Assembly (NCBI RefSeq): GCF_963678635.1
Contig: NC_087065.1
Location: 38,839,888-38,903,887 of the forward strand
DNA from: Symsagittifera roscoffensis
Lineage: Eukaryota; Xenacoelomorpha; Acoela; Convolutidae
Reading direction: 5' to 3'
Length of the DNA: 64,000 bases
Shown in pieces: positions 10,553-21,460 of this stretch; position 1 is the stretch's first letter, and the number at the start of each line of letters is the position of its first letter. Made by a program: the position numbers and the translations under genes. The notes below the pieces were generated by a model. That model was given only the letters and a program-made list of their open reading frames with translations, did not search any database and was not told where the DNA came from.

Positions 10553-11350
10553 GGCGATAAGTCACTAGGGGCCCGCAAGGTTCCCTCATGGGCCATTATG
10601 GGTGGAAAATCAGTCATTTTGCCTCATTTGAACTTTGCTTTGAACCAATGAATCCTAATTTCGGTTTTTACTGGTGATAAGAAAAACTCTATAGTGACTC
10701 CTAAGATTAGGAAAGATGATATTTTAGATCCTAAAAACCATGTAACTGTATCAAAATTTTTTCGAAAGTATATGAGAGAGTTTTATATTTAAAAAAAAAC
10801 ATAAAAACATGTGCACCTTAATCAATACAAACTGTTTAAGCCTCCTCAATCCGGTTTCAGAAAAGGTTTCTCGGCAAATGATGCAGTTCTCTGTTTTACT
10901 GAATCAATAAGCAATGAAGTTGCAGATAATAAAATAGTTCATGCTGTTCTTTTTGATCTTTCAAATGCTTTCGATTCAATATACCACAAAATCTAAATAA
11001 GTAAAATAAAAACTCTTAACTTTTCAATATCTTCACTGAAGCTAATCAGGAATTTTTTTTTTTATAAAAAAAGGTTACATGTGTAACTTTGAGAAACAAT
11101 TTCTGAATGAATTGAACTCAAACAAGGAGTACCGCAAGGTACTGTTTCCGGACTTCTATCATTCAATTTGTATGATAATGATGTTTCAAACGCGTTAACT
11201 AAAAAAAACTTAAATAGTTCAATATGCAGACGATTGTCTTATTTTTTCTAGTGACTTAAATTCTGCAACAGCTCCATGTAGTTTGCAGAAAAGAGTGACT
11301 TCGCTCGAAGAATTCTTTAAGTCCAACCATTTGGATCTAAACGCACTGAT
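10553..11350 (+). pseudogene. LINE reverse transcriptase remnant
   Basis: Short frames carry successive RT blocks. They are LKGDKSLGARKVPSWAI (near 10553, normally 'K..GpD.ip.w'), DPKNHVTVSKFFRK (10729), FKPPQSGFRKGFSANDAVLC (10838, block 1), HAVLFDLSNAFDSIYHKI (10940, block A), GVPQGTVSGLLSF (11127) and QYADDCLIFSSDL (11220-11258). The YADD active site is intact at 11223-11234 but the frame is broken in several places. Confidence 0.75.
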
Positions 11351-11760
11351 AACCGAATTTGTAATCTTTTGATAAAAGGGCTTGTGAGACCGAATATATT
11401 AGCATCGGGAACACATTGGTCGGAAAGTAAACGAATGTAAGTATTGTAGGCGAATGTAGGCATGAAGTTAGACAAAAATCTGATTTCACAAAGCCAGGTT
11501 AAAACTATTTTGAAAAACATTGCTATAGCAATTTGAACAATGGATAGTCTTAAAATGCAGTTACCGATTGAAACTTTAAACATGCTTCTCCAAACTCTTG
11601 TTTTGATCCATTTGGATTATTCATCTCTGTTTATTCAACATATGTCCAGTGCTTCATTTTTTTCCTTGGAAAAACAGATGAATTGGGCCTTAAAACCATG
11701 ATTTTTTTGTTTGAAATTCAACGACAAAATTCAGAGGAAGAAGAAGAAGAAGAATAAAAT

Positions 11761-12434
11761 GAGATGAAAACATAACTTCAATAAAATCACCAACTTAGGC
11801 ATGAAAACGTGAAGTAAAAAAAATATTTCTACTCCTGTAAAAATTTGTAACAAGGTAAAACTATTAAAACATTGCAAACCAAACATAAATTTCAAATCAA
11901 CTACTGAAAACGGAATTCACGCCATGTATTTGTATGCGTATATAATGGATAGGATTTCATCTCAACTAACAGTCGCCTGCTTATGTCACATATGAGGTTA
12001 AGAAAAACAGGCTCTATAACCTTTGGCTCACGGGTCAGGGACACTATCTCTTGTGCTTTTCTAACTCATTCAGTCGGAGCCAATTCGGTTCGCGTAAGAC
12101 ACGAGACTACAAATCGTGTTACCGCTTATAGGCCTCTAGCAAAACAACCCCACTCTAGAAATAAGAATGCCCCATGACTAGGTCTCTAAAAACCTAAAAC
12201 ACCCGAATGCCATTATAGACAAGGTCGGAAGCTCTAGTATACTATTAGTTTTATTAAACAGTGGACCTTTGATCCATTTCAGATGGATCAAACTAAAACT
12301 CGCCTTATCTCTACATAATCACATAAAATGCACTCAAGAAGTTAAATTCATTGCCCACATACCGACACGACTCTAGATTCAAGTAAAAAACGTAACTATG
12401 ATAACTCGGGAAATTTTAAGTAAATAAGTTTAGC
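11761..12434. other. non-coding; carries one copy of a 220-bp repeat
   Basis: AT-rich sequence. The segment 11968-12186 is repeated at 17058-17278 and is described separately. Nothing else is recognised. Confidence 0.5.
11968..12186. repeat. 220-bp direct repeat, copy 1
   Basis: Aligns with 17058-17278 in the same orientation at high identity. Shared landmarks are CAGTCGCCT at the start, GGGACACTATCTCTTGT in the middle, AGACTACAAATCGTGTTACC, and CTAGGTCT at the end. It encodes nothing recognisable. The pair lies 5.09 kb apart and brackets minus-strand Gag-like sequence and a satellite array. Confidence 0.85.
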
Positions 12435-14560
12435 TCAAGTAGTTTTGTTCTCTGGACCATTGGGCAGCTTCAGCTGTCCACCTTCCCAGTTAAGACTCAC
12501 TCTCTCTCTCAACAATTGCACTCCTTTCTGAACTCCTGATCCTCTCTGTCGGGAACAAGACAGCTCTACGCGAGTTGAAGACACTGGTGAAATTGCGAAT
12601 AGCAATTTTACTCTAGTGATTTTTGTCAATTTTCTGGCAATTCTGATATTTCTTTTCTGATTAAGTTAACTTCTGATTTTCAGTTGTTGCAAAAAATTTG
12701 AGCATGACATGGTCCATTGGAACTTTTTGAAAAAAATTACTTTTGTCCTCAAAATCAAAGTTAAACTTCCATATCAAGGTCAAACTTCCAAATATGACCA
12801 AATGGCAAATAGTCCCCGGACTCAAGATCGATGTCCTCATCGCGCGTCGTCGTCATGTCAGTGAGGCTCCAGAATATTGAGTGCCTCAAGATACAGTGCC
12901 AGCGGTAATTTACAGAAGTTTGCAGCAGATTCAGCCTTATCTACATCCCCAAAATTTACAGCCATGTAAAATTTTCATTCTATAGCTGATAAGCAATCAA
13001 AATTTTCATCCAACTGCACCCTGGATTTCAGCTTTGTAAGCTACTTTTCTAAAGTTTGATTTCAACCCAGTCAAGAAACGGTCATGCAATTTTCCAGATA
13101 TATTTAGATATATTTTATTAGATAACAGTAGTCTATTTGTTAAAGTTTCTTTTCCGTGCCCTCGGATTTCATCCGAGTGCACACTCAAGTCCCCATTTCC
13201 TTCCCGATTCAAGACTCAAGAGCCCATCTCGAGCACCCTGTTCAACTCGCACCCTCTGTCTTCGAAGTACTGGGTCCAGATGCGCTCGACACCGTGATCT
13301 GCCTCGTCAATTCGTCCTCATCATCAGATCTGGTCACTATCTCCTCCCATGCCTTCAGTTTTTCATGGGCCCGCATTCATTCTCGTTGCTCTTGTAACCT
13401 TCTCAGTTGACTTGGTAGCTTCTTCGCCTTGAGCTCTCTGTTCAAACAAAAGGAGTGATGTAAGCTCAAGCTCATATTCTTCGCTAGGTCTTCCTTCAGT
13501 ATCGACTCCTTTGCTATGGTGTTATCTCTAGACACCTTACCAGTCCTTTTCCATACCGTGGTTATCCCATTACGATGAGTGAGCAGCGTTCTCTTGAAGG
13601 CTTCTGGCCCTATCTCGGCTAGGAACTGGCGATACTCCTTCTGGTGCTTCCTCATGTGATTCTTCGTCAAAGCATATAGCCATGAGGTCAGCGTTGCTCA
13701 AAACCATGAGACTAATCGTATGCCGCTCCACACGTGTCTTACTTCCATGGGTACAGCGAATACTTTGCAGGCTGTCTGAAACAGCTCAAGTCTCCTGCTA
13801 TAATCAATAGCTTGTTTTGCCTCCACTGTCGGTGCCTTTGATTCCCGATACTTTGTTATTTTCTCTTCAATCCATCGCAACGCCAACATGGAACTTACCA
13901 TGAAGAGCGTGACCTTTTGTTGGTGGTCAGGTAATACTATCGACCGAATCTCTTCAATGTCCCATATCAAGCAGAGATTCGACTGATCTGGATACCACAC
14001 AGTCTATGCCAGGCAGTGGCATGGGTAATCTCCGTGCGTTTGATTGATGCTCCGGAGGTTACGCTCTCCAGAGGCCTCGAGCAAAAGCTCACACTCCATT
14101 TTCTTCGAGTGTGTCACGTTATTTTGTTCTACAGCTTGTGTGTTGTTAATCGTCTGACCAATTGCATTTTGCTTTTCGAAATCACTAGTGTTCTCTTTCT
14201 CCAAACTCATGAGTTCTTCTCCCCAGATTTCCCTCAAAACCCCATCTCGGTTCCCTGGCACCGCTCCCAGCATCTTTCGTGACATCCTCGCTAAGCGTTC
14301 CCACTTGGGCACCGAGAAAGATTTAATGATCATCATCCTCTGGTTAGACACCTCCACCATTGCCATGTGCAGTGGATAATGGCTCCCACAACAAGTTCGC
14401 CATGACTGATCCCACTAGAGACTTCGCATCAATCGGCAGGCTGGCTTCGCTCACGGGGAACCACATTTCTGCTTCCAGGCCAAATTTACATCCCCTGATA
14501 TGCTTCTCGATCATCTGCAGCACTGCGAGCCAAGACTCCACACTCAACGCTGTCATCAAA
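12435..14560 (-). pseudogene. retroelement Gag-like remnant, unassigned
   Basis: Minus-strand frames at 14559-14344, 14366-14004, 14000-13698, 13670-13377 and 13212-13006 follow one another in the same direction, as expected of one old coding sequence broken by shifts. They are rich in charged helical sequence (IEEKITKYRESKAPTVEAKQ; RRLELFQTACKVFAVPMEV). A capsid-like stretch with FLTGLKSNFRKVAYKAEIQG lies near 13021-13080. No enzyme motif is seen. It could be the far 5' part of the gypsy element to the left, split from it by the LINE at 8575-11760, or a separate element. Confidence 0.35.
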
Positions 14561-14564
14561 TGGT

Positions 14565-15525
14565 GTTCTGACTTAATTTACTATCCCAGGACTCAAGTGT
14601 TGGGACCATTAAATTACTATCCAGGACTCAAGTGTTGGGACCCTTAATTTACTATCCCAGGACTCAAGTGTTGGGATCCTTATTTTACTATCACAGGACT
14701 CAAGTGTTGGGACCCTTGAATTACTATCCAAGGACACAAGTGTTGGGACCCTTAGCTTACTATCCCAGGACTCAAAGGTTGGGACCCTTAAATTACTATC
14801 CCAGGACTCAAGTGCTGGGACCTTAAATTACTATCCCAGGACGCAAGTGTTGGGACCCTTAATTTACTATCCCAGGACTCGAGTGTTGGGACCCTTAAAT
14901 TGCTATCCCAGGACTCAAGTGATGGGACCCTTAAGTTACTACCCAGGACTCAAGTGTTGGGACACCCTTAAATTACTCTCCCAGGACTCAAGTGTTGGCA
15001 CCCTTAAATTACTATCCCAGGACTCAAGTGTTGGGACCCTCAATTTACTATCCCAGGACTCAAGTGTTGGGACCCTTGAATAACTCTCCCAGGACTCAAG
15101 TGTTGGGACCTTTAAATTGCTATCCCAGGACTCAAGTGATGGGACCCTTAAATTACTATCCAGGACTCAAGTGTTGGGACACCCTTAAATTACTCTCCCG
15201 GGACTCAAGTTTTGGGACCCTTAAATTAATATCCCAGGACTCAAGTGTTGGGACCCTTAAATTACTATCGCAGGACTCAAGTATTGGGACCCTTAAAGTA
15301 CTATCCCAGGACTCAAGTGTTGGGACCTTTAAATTACTATCCCAGGCCTCAAGTGTTGGGGTCTCTGAAATACTATCGCAGGACTCAAGTGTTGGGACCC
15401 CTAATTTACTATCTCAGGACTCAAATGTTGGGACCCTTAAATTACTATCTCAGGACTCAAGTGTTCGCACCCCTAAAAAACTATCCCAGGTTTCAAGTGT
15501 TGGGACTCTTAAACTACTATCCCAA
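14565..15525. repeat. 36-bp minisatellite array A (about 26 units)
   Basis: The unit contains TCCCAGGACTCAAGTGTTGG followed by GACCCTTAAATTACTA, with substitutions and a few 1-2 bp indels between units. Most units can form a short hairpin: TCCCAGGACT pairs with AGTGTTGGGA with one wobble and one mismatch. Because 36 is divisible by three, long stretches are open in several frames, giving 12-residue repeats such as YYPRTQVLGPLN or KLLSQDSSVGTL. I regard these frames as a by-product. A second array is at 27020-27410. Confidence 0.95.
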
Positions 15526-15701
15526 GACTACCACAAGAACTCGTGCACAATTCCCCCACTACCGGAACTCAAGTGTTGGGATACTTTATTTAGTATCCTA
15601 AAATTGCTCCAGGAACTCGTGTGAAATGCCCATAGCCCCTAATTTCACCAGAGAAATTTTCGAGTTCTTAAAATTGTCCTGGTTTTCCCCTGTCAACTGC
15701 T
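15526..15701. repeat. unique tail shared with array B
   Basis: Directly after the array, this sequence aligns with 27410-27645 downstream of the second array. Landmarks are GAACTCGTGCACAATTCCCC, CCAGGAACTCGTGTGAAATG and CCCCTGTCAACTGCT. It includes the hairpin GGATACT-TTATTT-AGTATCC near 15578. Identity stops just after CAACTGCT in both copies, which marks a common 3' boundary. Confidence 0.85.
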
Positions 15702-17057
15702 AGGTCAAATTCAGCTGACTTTTTATTTGTCCCTGGTTATTGTTGAGTCTGTACCAATTCTGGTCAAATATGATCTGCAAAATTTCAAAACCTGTTGTAA
15801 AAACAATGAACAATTAAATAATCAGAAAAAAATTTATTTAATTCTTTAATTCAAAGTCGACAAAGGTCGTCTTCCAAAAAAATGTCTGGTACCTAATCGT
15901 CATGCGTTGTTTCTCCCCTTTTAACGTTTTTACGGGTTGTTGACCTTCTGGGTTTCCAAAAATTGCCTATTTCCGATCCCCCCACCCGTCCGACTAGGTC
16001 ACCGTCTTAATTTCGAGTTTACTATCGGGTACCCTCGCGTTCCAACTCTTGTTTTGAAATTTTATCCTGATCACTCCAAACTGGAGGTAATCTATTGTAA
16101 TTAAATCGACGATACCGATTGTGTAGTTACGTTACTGTTATGAGACCCCCTTTTTACAAATTCCAACCAACAACCTCTATCTTAACCAGCCGCTCTTCTA
16201 ACCTTCCCCCTATCTAGCCCCCCACTTCAGACGAAAAATACCTTAAGCGCGATGGGTGCAATACCTTTCAAGAAAAAATCCGCAGAGCCTGTTTCCAAGC
16301 TCTACTTAAGAAAAAAACGTTCTCTAAACTGTGGTGTGCCGCTTGAACACTTTTATACTTATTTTCGATAGTATCAAAATAGATTTTAATGATATTCCTT
16401 TGACCAAAAAGCCCACTCTGGTGATCCCTTCTTGCTGTTGTACTGTTCTGGTTACACTACTGGTAGTCTCTTCCCAGTTACGTGTTTTTCTGTTTCCCAG
16501 ATCCCAATCCTACGAAACGCTTTGCCGTCTGTCCTGTCACTGTTTCCAGTGAAGTCTCCCAGTGGTCCTACAAGGTTGCAAGGCTATCTGAAAACCCTTT
16601 CATCGCCCCGAATTCGGGCACTTCCTATGTACTTGCTGTTTGATCGAAACGATCGGTCTTATTATAAAATAGTATGAGTATACTATTTATTAATATGACG
16701 GTCTGATCCACCTAATCTGGAAGTCAAAGTCACAGTCCTTTTTTAAGTTATTTTATGGTTTTTCCTATTTTTAATCTTTTTCAGGTTTTTGTTTCGCTAT
16801 TTGTCTTTTACCCTTTTTTTGTTCTTCAGTGGCCTCCCATTCTTGGTGAGCTGGGCTTCGTATCAGAAATGGCACCGAGAAATTTTGACAAGTTTAATTA
16901 AAAAGCTATCGCGGTAAAACCAGAAGGTGGACACGTTCCAGTTTAACCGTACCAGCGGTACTCTAGAATGGGCATGTAGCCCGGAGCTGCGTCAAGTGGG
17001 TTCGATTCCGTAGTCTTTTTGTCGTAAAATCCCAGGAGGGCCATCAAAACACTATGT
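15702..17057. other. non-coding stretch with a possible Pol III B box
   Basis: No convincing gene on either strand. GGTTCGATTCC at 16999-17009 matches the tRNA B-box consensus, with a tRNA-like stretch upstream (near 16948-16998). The arms do not pair well, so it may be a SINE head or tRNA relic. Confidence 0.4.
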
Positions 17058-17278
17058 AACAGTCGCCTACTTATGTCACATATGGGGTTAAGAAAAACAG
17101 GCGTTATAACTATTGGCTCAAGGGTCAGGGACACTATCTCTTGTACTTTTATACCTCATTCAGTCGGAGCCAATCTGGTTCGCGTAAGACATGAGACTAC
17201 AAATCGTGTTACCGCTTAAAGGCCACAACCAAAATACCCCTCACTCTAGAAATAGGAACGCCCCCATGGCTAGGTCTG
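17058..17278. repeat. 220-bp direct repeat, copy 2
   Basis: Same orientation as 11968-12186, with identity from TAACAGTCGCCT to CTAGGTCT and scattered substitutions. The ends are not TG...CA, so a standard LTR is unlikely. Confidence 0.85.
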
Positions 17279-17301
17279 GCACATCAGTAATGTAAAATTT
17301 T

Positions 17302-17487
17302 TTAGTTTTTTTTTGAATGTTGATGTGGTAGTATTAAAATTTCGTAATTTACTGGGCAACCAATCCATTTTTCGGACGTCAGATGACAAAAAAAATTTTT
17401 TTTTAGAGAAGCATTAGAGCAGTGGTTATCAAATATTATTTGCTTTTTTTGTTGATTTATTCTATAATTCGCCATCGGTAGCCTCAA
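17302..17487 (-). pseudogene. possible LINE RT C-terminal tail
   Basis: A 61-codon minus-strand frame includes FFCHLTSEKWIGCPVNYEIL. It resembles the last residues of CR1/L2-type ORF2 proteins ('f...s..lWN.LP..iR'), though weakly. It lies near, and inverted relative to, the clearer fragment at 17738-17944. Confidence 0.3.
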
Positions 17488-17737
17488 TGCATTTGATAAC
17501 GCTTGCCTTTCGTTAGTAAGATACTGCTATAGATATGTAACACACTTTTACTCAATTTTTTTTCTCAATTTCGTCAGGGTATTTATTTTTCCATAGTTCG
17601 GCAGAAGGTTTAAATTTTGATCGAAAAAATGTGCGTTTCAAAGCCCAGTTCAACTGCTTTTCTTCGGACATCATTGAAGTTGCATTAGTTTGCTCCAAAA
17701 ACATTGCTGCATAATCTAAATGACTTAAAACTACACT

Positions 17738-17944
17738 ATGAAAACTTCATCGATTTTCTTCAGTAAATTTTTTTTCTATATGACTTCTGTAAAGTGGAAC
17801 TCACTGCCTTCACATTTTCGTGATATTAAAATAAGTCAACTTGTTTTCAAAACTAGACAGAAAATTTTTTTTTTGGAGATTCAACTAAAATTAAATGTCG
17901 AAATAAGCAATGCTCATTTATGGCGTGATTTACTTACGGTTTAA
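17738..17944 (+). pseudogene. LINE ORF2 C-terminal tail
   Basis: MTSVKWNSLPSHFRDIKISQ and LVFKTRQKIFF match the conserved end of CR1/L2-like ORF2 ('s..kWNsLP..iR....s...FK...K..l'). Nothing else of the element remains upstream, which fits a 5'-truncated insertion. Confidence 0.55.
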
Positions 17945-18113
17945 TTGATAACCCTTTAACTCAATTATCAACACAAGTTTAGCGCTGCCAGATTAATCTC
18001 TTGCGTTCTACAAAATTTACTTTTATAAGTTACATTATTTTCAATATTAAGCATGATGCTTTGTCTTTAAGGCAACATTGTTGTGATAAACTTATTAAAT
18101 AGTTTTATATACG
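17945..18113 (+). promoter_or_regulatory. 5' leader of the LINE at 18114
   Basis: AT-rich leader before the ATG at 18114. The 28-base segment beginning CATTGTTGTGATAAACTTAT (18076-18103) recurs in reverse complement at about 26265-26292, in the leader of the antisense LINE in EPC intron 2. Confidence 0.6.
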
Positions 18114-19736
18114 ATGGTTAGAAAAGCTAAAGAAGAAGAAGGAGCAACACACTGGTTCAAATGTTCGATGGGCGACAGCTGTGGTGCGTGGGTTGAGGTT
18201 TGGATACCGAAGGTAGTGCCAAAGGACTTCCTTAAACTACCACTGTACTGCGGTTTTTGTGCCGCCGAGAAACTAGACAGTCAGGAGAAAGCAATCGAAC
18301 AGTTACAGAACCAACTCCAAGCGTCTATCACCGCTGTCGAAGCGCCTAAAAGCAACGCACCTTCATACAGCACAATATTACAAGGGGTTCGCAAGGAAGA
18401 GACGGAGTCGAAACGGAAAGCGAAAAACGTCATTGTCTGGGGAGTCAAACAGGCTGACGAACCGAAGGACAAAGAATTCATGCTGCAGCTGAGTGCAGAC
18501 TTAGGAACAGATATTGACATTACTAGTACAAAACGAATTGGTAAAGAGAACGAAAATGGAGAACAGTTGATACTTGTCTCTTTGACATCAGAGCTGCAAG
18601 CTCAAAACATCCTGAAACTGGCAAAAAAACTCAAGGAGTTTGAACATTACACAAATATTTACATCAATAAAGACTTGACAAAAAGCCAACAGCTTGAAAA
18701 CAAAAAACTCAGAGAAGAATTGAAAGCTGTGCGACGGGAAGATCCCGATGGCGTTCATTTTATCAAGCACAACCGAGTTACAAAGAAAAATTGTCTATCG
18801 GCACTGCTTTGGAACGTGGAGGGTCTGAAACTTGAATTACAACCGAATGATTTTGTCACATCCCACGACTTTTTACTCTTAACAGAGACTATGGACGTAA
18901 AGGACACAGAAATAACTGGTTTTACCTGTTATTCTTCGCCAGCAGTTAGTCATGATGTGGGAAGACCGTCACGCGGTATCGCTATTGCGATCAGTAAAAA
19001 CATTCAATCAAATTGCTGCATCATTTTTAGATCCCAATACGTTCTTATTGTGAAAGTCAAAAACTGAAAAATGAACTTTTTGGTATCGTATTTTCAACCT
19101 TGTACAAAACTAGAGGATATCATTTTTGACATATCCGAAGGACTATCCAGAATCGACAAGGAAGAGCTTACGATCATTGCAAGAGATTTTAACTGTCGCC
19201 TGGATTGGGGCGAAAGAGGCACTGACTTATTGGATATCTTATGGGAATTAGGGTTTGCTTGTCTCAATAGCTCCCAGGCACCAACATACTACTGCCATAA
19301 TTGCCGCAGTGCCATTGATGTAGTGTTTACAAACAACCTACAACTAAATTCAGACAATGTGACTATCACAGAAAATTCTGCTACAAAGCACTGCACCGTT
19401 GGATTCAAAGTTCACACCGACGTTGAAAGAGCTGACAGTAAGACTGCTCATATCAGAAAAATCGATCTGGAAAAGCTAGAATACAAACTTAAAATCCTCA
19501 GCACGCCGTGTGTCGAGTCGTTGGATCGATGGTACGGAAGCTTCATCTCGGCATTTAGAGAGTCAGTTCCAGCTGCCAAGAAACGGATCTCGAAGGTCTG
19601 GTTCGACAGAAGCTGTTATTTGCTCCACGCAAAATTGAAAAAACAATGGGATCTCTGCAGAAGACGAGAAAATACTGAAAAATCTTCGTGTGTTTGCATG
19701 TTACAAAAAAGAATTCAAAAAATTATGCCAATCTAA
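18114..19736 (+). pseudogene. LINE N-terminal polyprotein: Cys finger, RRM, APE endonuclease
   Basis: From the ATG at 18114 the frame opens with a finger (WFKCSMGDSCGAWVEVW, then LPLYCGFCAAEK). A coiled stretch follows, then an ORF1-like RNA-binding region (RKAKNVIVWGVKQADEPKDK). The endonuclease begins at LLWNVEGLKLEL (18810), with the catalytic Glu in LLLTETMD, then GRPSRGIAIAISKN, ARDFNCRLDWGERG and IDVVFTNNLQ. The usual SDH is replaced by ATKHC. An in-frame TGA at 19065-19067 interrupts the otherwise continuous 541-codon frame. The endonuclease would nick target DNA to prime reverse transcription. Confidence 0.85.
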
Positions 19737-20082
19737 GAAACAGTCTCATGAGAAAACGAAAGAGGAACTTACCCTCAGCGTAGCAGAGTCTGACAAATCT
19801 CAGTTTTGGACCATACTTAAGACCATAAAACCACCGATCGCGCATTGCGCTGTCAGTTCTGACACCTGGTATCGTACAACTTTTATCCTGAGAATGCTGA
19901 AATTACTGGTTTTCATGATTATCAAACTTCATTGAGCGAGCGAATACCCGAAATGAGCAGTGAAATAAAGTTAGCAGAAATAACACATGTAGTAGCCAAC
20001 TCATCCAATTAAAAAGCTGCGGGCCCCGACGGTATCACTAACGAAGTCTTGAAATCTTCTTTTGGGTTAGTATTTTCATTCC

Positions 20083-21228
20083 TTGTTACATTATTCAATA
20101 TTTGTTTTTACTAATGCTACATGTCCTGTTGTATGGCGAGATGCTTACTTAAAACCACTCTACAAAGGAAAAGGCGAAAAAACGGATCCAAATTCATATA
20201 GAGGTATATCTTTGCTTTCTTGTGTTTACAAATGTTATTCTGCTATTCTATACAATCGGTTAAGTATCTGGGTTGAACTTCAAAAGTTACTTCCTGATAA
20301 GCAGTATGGGTTTCGAAAGGATAGGAGCACCATACTTGCCGCGAAAAAGCTAATTGAGTCAATTACAACAGGAATCCGTTCTAAGAAAAGGTATTACGTC
20401 AGCTATGTTGACTTCGAGAAGGCTTTTGACAAGCTTGACAGACAACTTCTCTTCACCAAGCTTCAGAGAAATGGCCTCCCTGTACACTTCACTAAAGTTC
20501 TGTACAATCTTTATGTTCAAAATAATATCCAAGTATGCTCGGATGGGTATTTGTCCACCGAAAAATCTCAGACTATTGGCGTTCCACAAGGCGATAAGTT
20601 GTCACCGCTGTTGTTTGCATTATTTTTAGCAGATTTATCTGCAGAACTTGAAAGCACAGGCTGCTTCACGATTTTTTACGACGATGACTTAGCGATTGGG
20701 TCGACCGAACTTGACAGTGTTAAAAACGCAATGTTTGCACTCGAAAAATATTGCCAGAGAAACAGTCTCAAAGTGAATGTTGGCAAAACTAAGGTGGTGA
20801 AACACAGAAATGGCGGAAGGCTGGCCAGGACCGACCAATTAATTTTCAACAACACAGAAATCGAATTCAAGGATTCGTTTGAATACTTAGGCATAGTGCT
20901 ATCCACTAAATTGACAGGTTCCAAGCACCTGGAACATCTCAAGAAAAAAGCCTATGCTGCCTCTTGCTCTATACAATCCAAAGTCCAACTCAGAAAAATT
21001 TGTTTTAAGTCCTCGGTTAGACTCTATGAGAGCGTCATATTTTCATCTGCTTCTTACGCTCTCTATGTTTTCAGCGATGTGTTATCACAGAAGGAAAAAG
21101 ACGAACACTTTACCAAAGTGGCTGGGTTTTATTTCAAGAAATGGATCGGAATAAGTATTTATAGCAGAACACACAAAATTTTGCATTTTTTGTTCAATAA
21201 TGACTTTTTTGGGCTTACAAAACTGTAG
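20083..21228 (+). pseudogene. LINE reverse transcriptase
   Basis: A long uninterrupted RT frame holds all expected blocks: VWRDAYLKPLYKGKGEKTDP, NSYRGISLLSCVYK, LPDKQYGFRKDRSTILA, YYVSYVDFEKAFDKLDRQLL, IGVPQGDKLSPLLFALFLAD, active site FYDDDLAIGS (YDDD at 20677-20688), LKVNVGKTKVVKHRNGG and SFEYLGIVLS. A lead-in block AAGPDGITNEVLK lies in another frame at about 20010. The active site has Asp where most relatives have Ala before the catalytic Asp pair, which itself is kept. This is the best preserved enzyme in the window, but it is cut off from the endonuclease by frameshifts. Confidence 0.9.
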
Positions 21229-21457
21229 TCCTGCGCACAGGAGAGAAAGAGGTATTTTTTACAGCAACGGTTTTCATCATGTTTTATGTCATAAAGAGCG
21301 CTGTTACGAATCTGCGGACGATGAGACATGTAGTTGCAAGTACTGCGGTTGTGTGATTATCTCAGATATGCACCTTGACACTTGTGTCGGTTTCTCACAA
21401 CACAGAACAATCCAGCAAAAAGTCAAGGAAATTTACAGGTTGACACTTGTTCCATGA
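21200..21457 (+). pseudogene. LINE C-terminal zinc-finger tail
   Basis: In a different frame from the RT, this encodes CHKERCYESADDETCSCKYC and DMHLDTCVGFSQH, a Cys/His-rich tail like the C-terminal zinc fingers of many LINE ORF2 proteins. The frame ends with TGA at 21455. A frameshift near 21200 separates it from the RT. Confidence 0.65.
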
Positions 21458-21460
21458 GCG

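Larger units (their letters stand above)
8575..11760 (+). mobile_element. CR1/L2-like LINE remnant
   Basis: In order along the plus strand are an ORF1 RRM-like domain (8575-8973), a degenerate 2A-like motif leading into an APE endonuclease start (9151-9333), endonuclease pieces (9544-9927), and RT pieces (10553-11350) with the YADD box. The remnant ends near a GAA-rich run and AATAAA at 11739-11757. Numerous stops and frameshifts make it inactive. The order and motifs fit APE-type non-LTR elements of the CR1/L2/Jockey group. It separates two minus-strand Gag-like blocks, so it probably inserted into an older element. Confidence 0.75.
18114..21460 (+). mobile_element. APE-type LINE, nearly full length, few disabling changes
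   Basis: A single coding path holds an N-terminal Cys-rich finger, an RRM-like region, an APE endonuclease, an RT and a C-terminal Cys/His finger, in that order. It is interrupted by one in-frame TGA, about two frameshifts near 19700-20080 and one near 21200. Its relatively intact state suggests it is younger than the other LINE remnants here. It lies upstream of EPC in the same orientation and ends about 0.8 kb before the EPC TATA candidate. Confidence 0.88.

Noticed and set aside
14565-15525. CRISPR-like array
   Set aside because: The repeats are contiguous without spacers and the context is animal nuclear DNA.
14992-15624. 210-codon frame over the 36-bp array as a protein gene
   Set aside because: It exists because the period is a multiple of three; other frames and the other strand are equally open, and indels switch frames.
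11968-17278. 220-bp direct repeats as LTRs of one retroelement
   Set aside because: No TG...CA ends, primer site, polypurine tract or target duplication were seen.
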